Of a stretch of DNA of 35,807 nucleotides, positions 1 through 9,784 are shown piece by piece. Position 1 is the first letter of the stretch; each line of letters starts with the position of its first letter. The DNA lies in contig JAJRWU010000193.1 of the NCBI GenBank assembly GCA_024276655.1, forward strand, positions 1 to 35,807. Direction: 5' to 3'. The notes under the pieces were generated by a model, which did not search any database, was not told the DNA's origin, and saw only the letters and a list, made by a program, of their open reading frames with translations. Position numbers and translations under genes: made by a program. Origin of the DNA: Planctomycetota bacterium. GTDB taxonomy: Bacteria; Planctomycetota; Planctomycetia; Pirellulales; Pirellulaceae.

Positions 1-355
1 AGATCGCTTGACTGGACACTCCTGGCGCCGCAAGTCGATAAAGCGAGCATCTTCTTGGCTCGACAGGGGATTCTTACTCTCACGCCACAACGGTCAACCC
101 GCAGACTGTTGCTAGCAACGAGCCAAACTCAACCACCACAAACGAATTACCGCAACCGCGAATTGAGCCGTGTCGTGACTGATTCCCACCGATACCAAAG
201 CTTCATCGCGATGAATGCCGTACACGCCATAGGGACCCGCTTTACCTTTTGGGGCCTTTCGGGGTTTTTAGTGGCGGATCCCCGTTCGATTCGCTTGGGT
301 GACGCGTGTTGATGAGCGCAACGCGGCGCGCCGAAGACCTCCCCTCAAGCTCGAC
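1..355. other. left edge, no supported gene
   Basis: One plus-strand frame is open from the window edge to a stop at 310-312, so a gene tail entering from the left cannot be excluded. Its translation is rich in Arg, Ser and Thr, has no recognisable motif, and does not look like a conserved C-terminus. I see no RNA gene here. Confidence 0.4.
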
Positions 356-381
356 AAAAGGGGCTTGCGGGAGCCCCTTTT
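356..381 (-). terminator. hairpin terminator of the PSD1-DUF1501 operon
   Basis: A perfect 10-bp stem (356-365 with 372-381) closes a 6-nt loop. It is GC-rich at its centre and ends in four A/T pairs, so read on the minus strand it finishes in a run of T. It lies about 100 nt downstream of the DUF1501 stop codon, the position expected for an intrinsic terminator. Its symmetry would let it work in both directions. Confidence 0.7.
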
Positions 382-481
382 CAAAAGAAGACTGAAATCA
401 CGGCCTCCCCAGCCTCTTTGTGGACGCCCCGTTGGCGTCGTACGATCTTGTTTTCGCGCCCCACAAAGTTTGGGTGCGCCC

Positions 482-1966
482 CTAGGCGATGATTGGATGA
501 ATCACTTCGCCGCCTACGTCGGTCACGCGGTAACGGCGGCCGTTGTAGGTGTAGGTCAACTTTTTATGGTCGAGGCCCAGCAGATGCAAAATGGTGGCGT
601 GCAGGTCGTTGACATGCACGCGGTCGACGGCGGCTTTGTAACCGACGGCGTCCGACTTGCCATGGCTCACGCCGCCCTTGGCGCCGCCGCCAGCCAGCCA
701 GGCGGTGAAGCAATGCGGGTTGTGGTCGCGGCCGGGTTTCTCTCCGGTTTGGGCGATCGGCAGGCGGCCGAATTCACCGCCCCACACCACCAGCGTGTCG
801 TCAAGCAGGCCGCGTTGTTCGAGGTCGGAGAGTAACGCCGCGACCGGCTGGTCGGTTTCTCCGGCGAACTGCGTGTGGTTGCCCTTGATATCTTTGTGGC
901 CATCCCAACTGCGTTGGTTTTCCATGCCGCCGGAATAAATCTGGATGTACCGCACGCCGCGCTCCAGCAAGCGGCGGGCCGTTAAACATTGCCGGGCGAA
1001 ATGCGCGCAGCGTTCGTCGTTCATGCCGTAGAGTTTGTGGATGTGTTCCGGTTCGGCGTCGATATCAAGTGCTTCGGGCGCCGCCGTTTGCATGCGATAC
1101 GCCAACTCAAAACTTTCAATGCGCGCGGCCAATTCGGCTTCCGCTTTTACCTGATCGCCTTGCGGCTGGTTGAGTTGTTGGATGAAATCAATCTGCGCGC
1201 GTTGGTCGGCGTCGGCCATATGGACGGGCCGCGCGAGGTTGTCGATCGGAGTTCCGGTGGGCCGCAAGTGCGTGCCCTGATAGGCCCCGGGAAGAAAGGC
1301 GGCGCCCCAGTTGGCGGCTTGGCCCTTGGGCAGGCCGCGTCCCTTGGGGTCGCTCATCACGACGAACGCCGGCAAGTTCCGGCTCTCGCTGCCCAGGCCG
1401 TAAGTCACCCAAGAGCCCACGCAGGGGAAGCCCATGCGCGCGAAGCCGGTGTTCATCATGAACAGGGCCGGCGAATGGTTGTTCGATTCCGTGTGGCCGG
1501 AATGAATGAAGGCCATTTTGTCGACGTGCTCGCCCAAGTGCGGAAAAATTTCGGAAACCATCTTCCCGCATTCGCCGCGCGGTGTGAATTTGAAGGGCGA
1601 CTTCATCAGCCCGCCAACTTGGTTTTTAAAGAAGCCGGTGGTGTTGGTGAAGGTGGAATCGAACTCCTTCATCGACTTGCCGTCCCACTTCTCCAGCGCC
1701 GGTTTGTAATCCCAGGTGTCGACCTGGCTGGCGCCGCCGTTGATGAAAATCCAAATCACGCGTTTGGCGCCGGCCTTGAAGTGCGGCGGCTGCGGCGCGA
1801 GCGGATTCAGCGACCGGTCGCCCAGGCCTTCGGCGGCCGTGGCGTGTTGGAGCAAGCCTTCTTCGTGTAGTAACCCCGTGAGGCCAAGTAGGCCGAATCC
1901 ACAACCGGCGCGGCGCAGGAGTTCGCGGCGAGAAAGCCCCAAGGACGGATAGCGATCATCGTTCAT
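482..1966 (-). CDS. DUF1501 family protein, Tat-exported
   Basis: A 494-residue DUF1501 protein, an alkaline-phosphatase/sulfatase-like family greatly expanded in planctomycetes and usually encoded beside PSD1 cytochrome genes. The N-terminus carries a twin-arginine motif (SRRELLRRAG, residues ~13-22) followed by a hydrophobic stretch (GFGLLGLTGLL), so folded export is expected. Family hallmarks are WIFINGGASQVDTWDYKP near residue 70, GKMVSEIFPHLGEH, HTESNNHSPALFMM, VVWGGEFGRLP and GRDHNPHCFTAWLAGGG. The start lies only 7 nt after the stop of the upstream PSD1 gene, so the two form one transcript. The substrate is unknown; in this family the pair is thought to act on the cell surface or in the periplasm. 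Family assignment is firm, function is not. Confidence 0.93.
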   Translation of the reverse strand: MNDDRYPSLGLSRRELLRRAGCGFGLLGLTGLLHEEGLLQHATAAEGLGDRSLNPLAPQPPHFKAGAKRVIWIFINGGASQVDTWDYKPALEKWDGKSMKEFDSTFTNTTGFFKNQVGGLMKSPFKFTPRGECGKMVSEIFPHLGEHVDKMAFIHSGHTESNNHSPALFMMNTGFARMGFPCVGSWVTYGLGSESRNLPAFVVMSDPKGRGLPKGQAANWGAAFLPGAYQGTHLRPTGTPIDNLARPVHMADADQRAQIDFIQQLNQPQGDQVKAEAELAARIESFELAYRMQTAAPEALDIDAEPEHIHKLYGMNDERCAHFARQCLTARRLLERGVRYIQIYSGGMENQRSWDGHKDIKGNHTQFAGETDQPVAALLSDLEQRGLLDDTLVVWGGEFGRLPIAQTGEKPGRDHNPHCFTAWLAGGGAKGGVSHGKSDAVGYKAAVDRVHVNDLHATILHLLGLDHKKLTYTYNGRRYRVTDVGGEVIHPIIA

Positions 1967-1973
1967 GGTATTT

Positions 1974-4271
1974 TCAATCTATGTAAACGAATTCGTTGGA
2001 ACTCATTAAAGCTTGGCACAAATCGGCCATGGCGGCCGCCGCAGGATTTTCCTGCTTGGTGGTTTGATACGATGCCGCCTGCCTCGCGAGATAGGCCGCC
2101 GCCGCCTGCGATTGTTCCGTTGTGGGCGGGCGGCCAAAGGCCAAACGATACGCAAGCGACACCGCTTTCTCGGGCGGCAGCCCTTCCAAACGTTTGGCGA
2201 AGCCTTCGGCATAGGCTCGCGCTTGCGGGTGGTTCAAAAACATGAGCGCCTGCGGCGCGATCGTGGTGCGGCTTCGTTGGCCGATGCTGACCAAATGCTC
2301 CGGCCAATCGAAGAGCATCATCATGGGAATCAGTTTGCTGCGTTTGATAAAGAAGTACACGCTGCGGCGGCGCATGCTTTCGTCGAGCGAACCGGGGCCG
2401 TACATGGTTGGGTCGAGCAGACCGCTCACGGCCAGCATGGCGTCGCGAATGGGTTCGGCGTCGAGCCGGACCGGCGTTCGCCGCCAATGCAGCAGGTTTT
2501 CCGGGTCGACCTTCTTGCCAGCCGCATCCGATTCAGTGGTTTGCCGATAGACCGCGCTGGTCATGATTTGGCGATGCATACGTTTGAGGCGCCAGCCGTT
2601 TTGCACCAAATCGGTGGCTAGCCAATCAAGCAGTTCGGGGTGCGTGGGCCGTTCGCCTTGAAAGCCGAAATCGTTGGGCGTGGCCACGATGCCTCGGCCA
2701 AAGTGATGTTGCCAGAGGCGGTTCACGATCACGCGGGCGGCCAAACGCCCGGCGCCGTCGCGGGAGTCGGTCAGCCAATTGGCCAACGACGCGCGGCGGA
2801 AACTGGTTCGCGTCCAACCCTTCGGCGGAGCAACCTGCCAGTAGGCGCGGTCTTTGCCGGGCGCCATCAACACTTGCAGAAAACCGGCGTTGGCAACCTC
2901 CCCCTTCTGTTTGACATCGCCCCGCACCAAGTAATGCGTTTCTTTATAGAAGTGGGGAAAACCGCGGCCATCGGCATGATGTTTCATGTGCGGCAGGCCT
3001 TCGCTGGTGACTTGCACTTTCACCTTTTCCGTTTTGCCTTTTTCCTTACCGGGCACGTCGAGATCAATCTCGCTGCGAATCGTGGTGGAGAACGAGGCGA
3101 TAAAACGATAGTAATCGTTCGAGGGGATGGGGTCGTATTTGTGGTCGTGGCAACGGGCGCAGCCGAGCGTCAAACCGAGAAAGGCTTCGGTGGTGGTGCG
3201 CGACATATCGTCCAGCTCTTCGTACCGCGCCGACTCAAACTCCGTTTCCGTCAACTGCGTGGGAAAAGCGCCGCCTCCCAAAAAGCCCGTGGCCATCATC
3301 GCTTGAGGATTCTCCGGCGCGAGTTCGTCGCCGGCCACTTGCCAGCGCACGAACTGATCGTAGGGCAAATCCTGGTTGAAGGCCTGGATGAGAAAATCGC
3401 GATAGTGGTGCGCGTTCGGCCGATCGTAATCTTGTTCGTAACCGTGCGACTCCGCGAACCGCGCGATGTCGATCCAATGCCGGGCCCAACGTTCGCCATA
3501 ATGCTCCGACGCCAACAAACGATCGATCAACTTCTCGTACGCCAGGGGATCGGCGTCGGCCACGAAGGCGTCGATTTCCTCGGGCGTCGGCGGCAAGCCG
3601 ATTAAATCGAACGTGGCGCGGCGAATTAACGTGCGGCGGTCGGCCGACTTATTGGGAGTTAGGCCCTTGGCTTGCAGTTGGGTGATGATAAAACAATCGA
3701 TAGGACTCCGCACCCAGTCGGAATTCTGAATTGTCGGCGGCGCCATAACGGCCAGCGGCTGGAACGACCAAAACTGCCTGTCTTCCAGTGTGACGGCGGA
3801 AGGGTCTTTCGGCGGCGCTGCCGATTTGTCGACCAGCGGCGTATCGTAGGGAGCGCCTAACTCCAACCAACGGGCGACATGGCCGATCGCTTCGGCCGGC
3901 AACTGCTCCGCCTTGAGCGGCATGAACGGTTCTTCTTCATGCTTGAGCAGCGTGAGCAAATAGCTGGATTCGGCGTCTTCCTCCTCCACCATGCCGCTAT
4001 CGAGCAGGGCGGCGCGGCTCGCCAAGTCGAAATCGGCCTTGGTCTGCTTACCGCCGTGGCAATCGAGGCAATGCTTGACAAACAACGGCCGCACATGCTC
4101 CTTGAACAACGCCAAACCTTCCTTCATGCGTTGGGCGTGTTCGGGAGAAACCTGGGCCGGCTCTTCGGCTTGCGCCAAGTTGCCTTGCCAAGCGGCCGCC
4201 AGAAGCAGGGCTGTCAGGAAAAAGACAGGTAAGGCAAACGGCGCCACGGTGCGAAGGCGGGTTTTGATCAT
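1974..4271 (-). CDS. PSCyt1-PSCyt2-PSD1 domain protein (DUF1549/DUF1553)
   Basis: A large planctomycete-type secreted cytochrome protein of 765 residues from the chosen start. That ATG (4271) has AGGA about 10 nt upstream; the open frame runs 12 codons further but without a usable ribosome site. A hydrophobic signal segment ([17 protein letters not shown]) comes first, then a CLDCHGG heme c site (Cys ~68 and ~71, His ~72) in the PSCyt1 region. DUF1549/PSCyt2 follows ([41 protein letters not shown]), then DUF1553/PSD1 ([29 protein letters not shown]) ending in the usual SNEFVYID. A second [11 protein letters not shown] motif sits mid-protein. It is first gene of an operon with the DUF1501 gene. 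The reaction is not established; a periplasmic electron-transfer or degradation role is inferred. Confidence 0.93.
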   Translation of the reverse strand: MIKTRLRTVAPFALPVFFLTALLLAAAWQGNLAQAEEPAQVSPEHAQRMKEGLALFKEHVRPLFVKHCLDCHGGKQTKADFDLASRAALLDSGMVEEEDAESSYLLTLLKHEEEPFMPLKAEQLPAEAIGHVARWLELGAPYDTPLVDKSAAPPKDPSAVTLEDRQFWSFQPLAVMAPPTIQNSDWVRSPIDCFIITQLQAKGLTPNKSADRRTLIRRATFDLIGLPPTPEEIDAFVADADPLAYEKLIDRLLASEHYGERWARHWIDIARFAESHGYEQDYDRPNAHHYRDFLIQAFNQDLPYDQFVRWQVAGDELAPENPQAMMATGFLGGGAFPTQLTETEFESARYEELDDMSRTTTEAFLGLTLGCARCHDHKYDPIPSNDYYRFIASFSTTIRSEIDLDVPGKEKGKTEKVKVQVTSEGLPHMKHHADGRGFPHFYKETHYLVRGDVKQKGEVANAGFLQVLMAPGKDRAYWQVAPPKGWTRTSFRRASLANWLTDSRDGAGRLAARVIVNRLWQHHFGRGIVATPNDFGFQGERPTHPELLDWLATDLVQNGWRLKRMHRQIMTSAVYRQTTESDAAGKKVDPENLLHWRRTPVRLDAEPIRDAMLAVSGLLDPTMYGPGSLDESMRRRSVYFFIKRSKLIPMMMLFDWPEHLVSIGQRSRTTIAPQALMFLNHPQARAYAEGFAKRLEGLPPEKAVSLAYRLAFGRPPTTEQSQAAAAYLARQAASYQTTKQENPAAAAMADLCQALMSSNEFVYID

Positions 4272-4357
4272 GGTGGGCATTTCCTGAAAACCGGCTAACT
4301 TCGCCATCGGAAAAATGCTCGCGCGGCGAGCGCAATGGGTCGAGCCGATTACTAACT

Positions 4358-4385
4358 ATTTTATCATGGAGGCGGGCGATGCAAA
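4358..4385 (-). promoter_or_regulatory. possible promoter of the PSD1-DUF1501 operon
   Basis: On the minus strand a TAAAAT -10 box (4363-4358) lies 16 nt after TTTGCA (4385-4380). The -35 is weak. It sits about 85 nt upstream of the PSD1 start, inside the 353-nt divergent gap shared with sucC. Confidence 0.35.
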
Positions 4386-4551
4386 GTCCGAGCGTGTTCG
4401 GGAAAACCGAGACCTTTGAAGATCGGGCGACTTTTCCAGGTGAGTCGGTCCTTTGCAACTTTTTCATTATACCCCGCCCAGCCGCGTTTCGCACATGCGT
4501 TTGCTGGAGACGCGCCAAACGTCAACCAATTTCCTGTTTGGCACGCCGCCT

Positions 4552-4579
4552 TTGCAACGCTCCCAGGCCGACTTATAAT
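4552..4579 (+). promoter_or_regulatory. sucCD promoter
   Basis: A perfect TATAAT -10 box (4574-4579) is preceded by TTGCAA (4552-4557) with a 16-nt spacer. The predicted start would give a leader of roughly 40 nt before the sucC ATG at 4625, which has GGAAG 7 nt upstream. Nothing else is recognised in the divergent gap 4272-4624. Confidence 0.6.
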
Positions 4580-4624
4580 TCGCTCCGCACGCATGATCGT
4601 GTCCGAAGAAACGGAAGAACGAAT

Positions 4625-5808
4625 ATGAAAATCCACGAATTTCAGGCAAAACAACTCCTTCGCCAGGCGGGCGTCGCCGTTTTGGAGGGGCATGTCGCGA
4701 AAACCGCTGAAGAAGCCGGCGCGGCCTACGACGCACTTGGCGGCCCGATTGCCGTTGTGAAAGCACAAATTCACGCCGGCGGACGCGGCAAAGGCACGAT
4801 TCTCGAACACCCCCAGCAGCACGGCGTGCAATTGGTAAAGAGCCGCCAAGAAGCGGAAGACGTCGCCGGGCGTCTGTTGGGCGGGACGCTGGTCACGATT
4901 CAAACCGGGCCCGCGGGCCACACCGTGCGGCAGGTTTTTGTGGAGGCCGGTTGTGATATCGCCCGCGAATTGTACTTGGGTATCGTGATCGACCGCGCCG
5001 CCTCCAAGCCGGTGCTCATGGTTTCCAGCGAAGGCGGCGTGGAAATTGAAAAGGTCGCCGCCGAAACGCCGGAACTGATTTTTAAGGAATATTTTGATCC
5101 TCACGTCGGACTGCAAAGTTTTCAGGTGCGCAAGTTGTGCTGGAAATTGGGCATCACGGGCAAAAGCGTTCGCAGCGCCGAGAAGTTCATGCGAACGTTA
5201 TGCCAACTTTTTGTGCAACAAGATTGCAGCTTGGTGGAGATCAATCCTTTGGTGGTTACGGGGGCTGGAGAAATTGTGGCGCTCGACGCCAAAATGACCT
5301 TCGACGACAACGCCCTCTTCCGCCACAAAGATCTGCTCGAACTGCGCGACCTGACGGAGGAAGACCCGGCCGAAGTTCGCGCCGGCAAGGCCGATTTGAG
5401 CTTTGTCAAACTGGAGGGCAATATTGGCTGCTTGGTCAATGGCGCCGGGTTGGCCATGAGCACGATGGACATTATCAAACTGCACGGCGGCCAACCGGCC
5501 AACTTTTGGATGTCGGCGGCGGGGCACAAACGGAGCAAGTCACGGAAGCCTTTCGCATCCTGCTCTCCGACCCCAACGTGCGTGCGGTGTTGGTGAACAT
5601 TTTCGGCGGCATCATGCAATGCACCACGATCGCGAACGCCGTGCTGGCGGCCTATAAAACGGTGGGCTTCAATGTGCCGTTGGTGGTCCGCTTGGAAGGC
5701 ACCGAAGTGGACGAAGGCCGAAAAATTCTGGCTGAAAGCGGCGTCGATATCATCACCGCCGAAGGACTCACCGACGCCGCGAAGAAAGTAGTCGCGGCGG
5801 CCGGTTAA
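4625..5808 (+). pseudogene. sucC: succinyl-CoA synthetase beta subunit, frameshifted
   Basis: ADP/GDP-forming succinyl-CoA ligase beta subunit, the TCA-cycle enzyme that makes ATP or GTP from succinyl-CoA with SucD. The start [16 protein letters not shown] is the classic ATP-grasp N-terminus; [12 protein letters not shown] (nucleotide binding), EINPLVVT and [20 protein letters not shown] all match the family. The frame breaks at a four-T run (5504-5507): the family reads PANFLDVGGGA, but the sequence as given shifts to an unrelated tail ending at 5596. The expected C-terminus ([18 protein letters not shown] onward) resumes in the next frame to the TAA at 5806. One extra T would restore 394 codons, the normal length. 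Both halves look well conserved, so a sequencing or assembly indel is more likely than true decay. sucD follows after a 50-nt gap. Confidence 0.9.
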
Positions 5809-5858
5809 TTGTCGATTCAATCGTCGCCCCTCAGCGAAACTCCCATACGAGACGAACC

Positions 5859-6737
<879 letters not shown>

Positions 6738-6766
6738 GAAACGCGGGTTGGCGTGTGCGGCGATTG

Positions 6767-6890
6767 CTGTTTGGCTAGGTCGTGGTGATAGTAACTGGCG
6801 ATTGACCATTTCCAATTGCCAGCGAGACGACACAAACCATGTTCAATGGAATAGCGGCGAATGGAGCTGATTGAAGCGAAAAACTCACGC
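6767..6890. repeat. direct repeat copy A, left of the ATPase gene
   Basis: About 120 nt just after sucD aligns by eye with 8867-8985 on the other side of the ATPase gene. The best blocks are an exact 11-nt CCATTTCCAAT, the GGTGATA box before it, and TCAATGG plus GAATG after it. I judge roughly two thirds identity with a few small gaps. Inside it, 6795-6804 and 6813-6822 form a 10-bp hairpin with one G-T pair, which could end sucCD transcripts but has no T run. The rest of 6891-7107 shows nothing I recognise. Confidence 0.45.
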
Positions 6891-7107
6891 TGCAAGCAAA
6901 AATCCCCGCAAATCCTGGGTTTTCTGTTTGGCTCTATTTCGATGAGGCGTATTGCCTTTAATGTTTACCGGTTTTAGACTCGATCAAGAATGTAAATAGG
7001 AGTCGCACCATCAAACTGAAATCGCACTGGCGAAGAGAAACGCTCGAAAAGTAGTCCGGAGTCTGTAATAACAGCGTCACCGGTCCGGTCGGTTGAGAGG
7101 CTGTTGT

Positions 7108-8727
7108 TTACTTCTCATTCCGGTGTTTGTCGAAGAGTATTTGTTGAAGGCTTCCCTCTCCCTTCGTGTTCTCTTCGGGCACCTCCGCAGTAGCGGCCTC
7201 GTTATCTGCCCGTTCAAAGAACGTTTTAGCATTGGCGTTCGCGGCAGTGTTGTCAAATATTTGCCCCGCTCGTTCCAAGTGGTAAACCGGCGATTCACGT
7301 ACGCCGACCCGGTGGCCGTCCTTTCCTCTCTTCCAAAAATCCACTATCTCGATACCTCTCCGTCGAGGCTCCATGAACAGTGCGAAGTCTAGAGTGTACG
7401 CTTCGTATCGCCCAGGCCGACTTGACGCAGCGGAGGTATCAGGCTCGACAACGTGAATCAACTTGAAGTCCATGAGCTGCTGAATGAAACCATGTTCTCT
7501 TGCGTACCGTTGCGACTCATCTTGTGAGACTAGAAATCCAGTCTTTCCTTTTTCGTCCAAACAAAATCGCATCAGATCGACCAGCACTCGCTCCAGGCCA
7601 GCCGCATCGCTGTCTGCATCCTGTTTCAAATGGCTGAGTTTAGTATGGTATGATTGGCGGCCAGCGCCCTTATTCACGTGCTTTGGCGTAATCCAGCGAG
7701 GTTTTCCCTCTGCTACCGCTTGCTCAACAGCGTTAACGAATATTGTCAGAAAGTCTCGTGGCACCCCACCTGATGCCAAGGTGAGGGCTTGCAATGCGTC
7801 GGAGTTGAAAAGAACGCGGACCTCCGGGACCGCCACTTTTTCCGCCATGGAGCTTAACATCTTGTACAGAAAGTCTTGTGTTGTCTCTAAGTCCTCAAGT
7901 GTTCGGTCAAGGTTAATCTCCTCGACGTCTTGGCCAAGTTCAACTCCTATCGTTTGCGGGTGATTTTTGAGCAGTGTGGTGCGATACCGAATGGTGGCGA
8001 CTTTGAGGTAAACATCCGTGTCGCGCAACAAACGATGGAGATAGTCGATTACGTCTGGCTGCCTCTCCTGCGGAATGAGGTAAAAATCGTCGATAAGAAC
8101 GCAGCCGTGTGCAGCACGCCATTGTTTGGTTACGTTAACGATGGCATTCTTGTAGTCTCGGAGATGCCGCTCAAGGGTATCGATCTTGCGCTCTCGAAAT
8201 CGCGCCATTTTTGAACTGACTTCCTCAGTGGCCTCGCCCAGACCTAACTTTACCCCCTTTCCTGGTTGAAGTGCCATATCCACATTCTCAGAATTTCGCA
8301 GCTTGTGTCCCTCGGACACGTCCGCCTCGACCGCAATGTCCAATAGGGCGCGCAACTCTTTCACGGCGGCTTTCGTCGCCGAGTGACGGCTGAAAACTTT
8401 GCGATACCAGGGCCGGCACTGCTCCATGGATTCAAGAATCTCGACGAGTAACCTAATGAGTATATCCGGGTAAGCCAAACGCTTGAATTCATCAGCAAGG
8501 ATGTAGATCGGCGTGATGGCATCCTTCGGCGCAGCTGACAGATACTCCACGAGCAGGCACGACTTTCCCGATCCACGCCGTCCGAATATCACCTGATGTT
8601 GGGGAGCACCAAGGCGATCAAGGTTGTCTCCCACATCGATATAGATTGGCCTCACGTTCTTGCGAACGCGAAAGCTGTCTTTAATAAGCTTGACTAGCTT
8701 CTTGACTTGAAGGCTCTGAAGATTCAT
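7108..8727 (-). CDS. P-loop ATPase of unknown function
   Basis: A 539-residue ATP-binding protein. Walker A is GRRGSGKS (residues 49-56) and Walker B is CVLIDDFY (209-216). Downstream, ASGGVPRDFLTIF (~325) resembles the sensor-2/lid region of ORC/Cdc6-like AAA+ or STAND ATPases, and the later part may be a winged-helix region. There is no signal peptide or membrane segment. The C-terminus from ~485 is charged and low in conservation cues. The gene stands alone, 370 nt after sucD on the opposite strand; a GAGGA lies 10 nt before the ATG. Its GC content looks lower than that of its neighbours, and it is bracketed by imperfect direct repeats (6767-6890, 8867-8985), so horizontal arrival is plausible. 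The specific family and role are not recognised. Confidence 0.75.
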   Translation of the reverse strand: MNLQSLQVKKLVKLIKDSFRVRKNVRPIYIDVGDNLDRLGAPQHQVIFGRRGSGKSCLLVEYLSAAPKDAITPIYILADEFKRLAYPDILIRLLVEILESMEQCRPWYRKVFSRHSATKAAVKELRALLDIAVEADVSEGHKLRNSENVDMALQPGKGVKLGLGEATEEVSSKMARFRERKIDTLERHLRDYKNAIVNVTKQWRAAHGCVLIDDFYLIPQERQPDVIDYLHRLLRDTDVYLKVATIRYRTTLLKNHPQTIGVELGQDVEEINLDRTLEDLETTQDFLYKMLSSMAEKVAVPEVRVLFNSDALQALTLASGGVPRDFLTIFVNAVEQAVAEGKPRWITPKHVNKGAGRQSYHTKLSHLKQDADSDAAGLERVLVDLMRFCLDEKGKTGFLVSQDESQRYAREHGFIQQLMDFKLIHVVEPDTSAASSRPGRYEAYTLDFALFMEPRRRGIEIVDFWKRGKDGHRVGVRESPVYHLERAGQIFDNTAANANAKTFFERADNEAATAEVPEENTKGEGSLQQILFDKHRNEK

Positions 8728-8866
8728 GCAACGGCTGTCCTCAGCTGGGTGGCGCTGTTTATTGTGCCTTTGGCTTCGCCATTGCGTTTCGATGCGTCAA
8801 TATATGTAGTGGTTGATCGAAAGTCTCGTTTGGCAAACCATGAACCGTTGGTGGATCGGACGATAG

Positions 8867-8985
8867 TTGGCTGGAGGGCCTTGGTGATAATATCTGCTTG
8901 CCCATTTCCAATCGACGGCGCGACGCCACCCACCGCAATTAAATCAATGGGGCTGTAGTGAATGTAGGTGATCGAGGCAGAAATC
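8867..8985. repeat. direct repeat copy B, right of the ATPase gene
   Basis: Diverged partner of 6767-6890 in the same orientation. It runs directly into the FGE gene fragment at about 8980. Between the ATPase start codon and this repeat (8728-8866) I see no gene. Confidence 0.45.
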
Positions 8986-9088
8986 GCAAACTACCCGGCG
9001 ACGTACGTGGGTTGGAACGGTGCGGTGGAATTCTGCGGCAAGTTGAGTGAACGGGAAGGCGTGGAATATCGCCTGCCAACGGAAGCTG
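8980..9088 (+). pseudogene. fragment of a formylglycine-generating (SUMF1/FGE) domain
   Basis: The plus strand encodes NYPATYVGWNGAVEFCGKL followed by SEREGVEYRLPTEAG, matching the conserved core of the FGE-sulfatase domain (usually NYPV..VSWDDAVAFC.WLS...G..YRLPTEAEWE). Nothing of the family is seen before or after: about 35 residues remain of a domain of some 250. The match stops at the exact place where the opposite strand begins to match HicA, so this is a junction of two gene remnants. FGE domains activate sulfatases and are abundant in planctomycetes. Confidence 0.65.
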
Positions 9089-9089
9089 G

Positions 9090-9208
9090 TATGGCGGCGT
9101 TTGCCGCCGCAGAATCATGTGGCTGCCTCGCCGCCTATCCAACGCGTACCCGATCTTACTCAAAGCGTTGACCACTTCGCGACCCGAAACGACCGGCAAC
9201 GCTGTCAC
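9090..9208 (-). pseudogene. hicA: hicA toxin, 3' end lost
   Basis: HicA is a small mRNA interferase with a dsRBD-like fold. Here LPVVSGREVVNALSKIGYAL followed by DRRRGSHMILRRQTPP gives the first ~38 residues, including the catalytic His in GSHMIL. The C-terminal half (the usual GTLR.II..AGLS.EEF) is absent; the frame runs on into the antisense of the FGE fragment and stops at 8939. The GTG start overlaps the hicB stop as GTGA (9208-9205), the tight coupling typical of this operon. The product is probably inactive, leaving HicB without a partner here. Confidence 0.7.
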
Positions 9209-9417
9209 GGTGTAACCTCCACCACTTCTTCGATGATGGAGGGTGGAATCGGCTCACCGTGGGCTTGCAGACTCTCCAAATAACCAGCGATGGCTTCCTT
9301 GGCATTGTCGATCGCTTCGGAACGTGTTTTTCCTTGCGAAATACAACCAGGTAGCGAAGGAACCTCGGCGACGTAGACGCCATCTTCATCCTGCTCAATA
9401 AGGACACGAAATCGCAC
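9205..9417 (-). CDS. hicB: HicB-type antitoxin
   Basis: A 70-residue HicB/UPF0150 protein, antitoxin of the HicAB type II system. It begins with a GTG preceded by GGGAGG at 8 nt (9431-9426). The sequence RFRVLIEQDEDGVYVAEVPS then LPGCISQGKTRSEAIDNAKE is the complete HicB partial RNase H-like core, followed by AIAGYLESL. Length and ending (IIEEVVEVTP) are normal for the short form without a DNA-binding domain. It is first in the operon with the damaged hicA. A second, truncated copy lies at 10061-10273, about 92% identical at DNA level over ~140 nt. Confidence 0.85.
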   Translation of the reverse strand: MRFRVLIEQDEDGVYVAEVPSLPGCISQGKTRSEAIDNAKEAIAGYLESLQAHGEPIPPSIIEEVVEVTP

Positions 9418-9534
9418 GGCGCAAACCTCCCAAAATTATGATCACCGATACCCACGGGCTCCTTCCCCACGAATTCAGGATACCACAGGTGTGGTCTGGG
9501 TGCGATTCTAGAACGAGCCGTGGCTTGCCCGCGC

Positions 9535-9575
9535 CGGCGTACGTCAAGGAGCACGTTAGCAAACCGGTGGCGGCG
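9535..9575 (+). repeat. displaced 41-nt fragment of sucD
   Basis: Matches sucD positions 6514-6554 at 39 of 41 bases in the same orientation, including 34 nt with a single mismatch. No sucD sequence continues on either side. The surrounding 9418-9784 holds no gene; it contains a 9-bp perfect hairpin (9689-9697 with 9702-9710) and an 8-bp one (9741-9748 with 9762-9769). Confidence 0.7.
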
Positions 9576-9784
9576 CGATGACTCCGGCCACCGACGGAAG
9601 CCTGACGGCCATGAGGCGTCCGTTCGTATAATAGGAACCCGGTCGGCGGCGGTTACAGAGGGCGAACAGCCTCTTGCACGCGCTGCCTGCTCAGGTTTAA
9701 GAACCTGAGCCGCCCTGCGGGGAGTTAACGCGGCGGTTCGACAAGGCGTGCTCCCGCTCATCGCCTTGTTCGGTGCGGAAGCAA

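Noticed and set aside
55-312. Plus-strand open frame at the left edge
   Set aside because: No conserved motif or credible start or ribosome site; composition is unlike a real C-terminus. Kept only as a remark.
299-835. Long plus-strand frames opposite the DUF1501 and PSD1 genes
   Set aside because: Shadow frames of high-GC genes; the minus-strand products carry all conserved motifs.
5137-5808. Programmed frameshift in sucC
   Set aside because: The family does not use one, and no slippery heptamer with a downstream structure is apparent; an indel is simpler.
6795-6822. Rho-independent terminator after sucD
   Set aside because: The hairpin is real but lacks a T run and lies within the imperfect repeat; not listed as a terminator.
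8939-9090. Continuation of hicA to the stop at 8939
   Set aside because: These residues are the antisense of the FGE fragment and do not match HicA.
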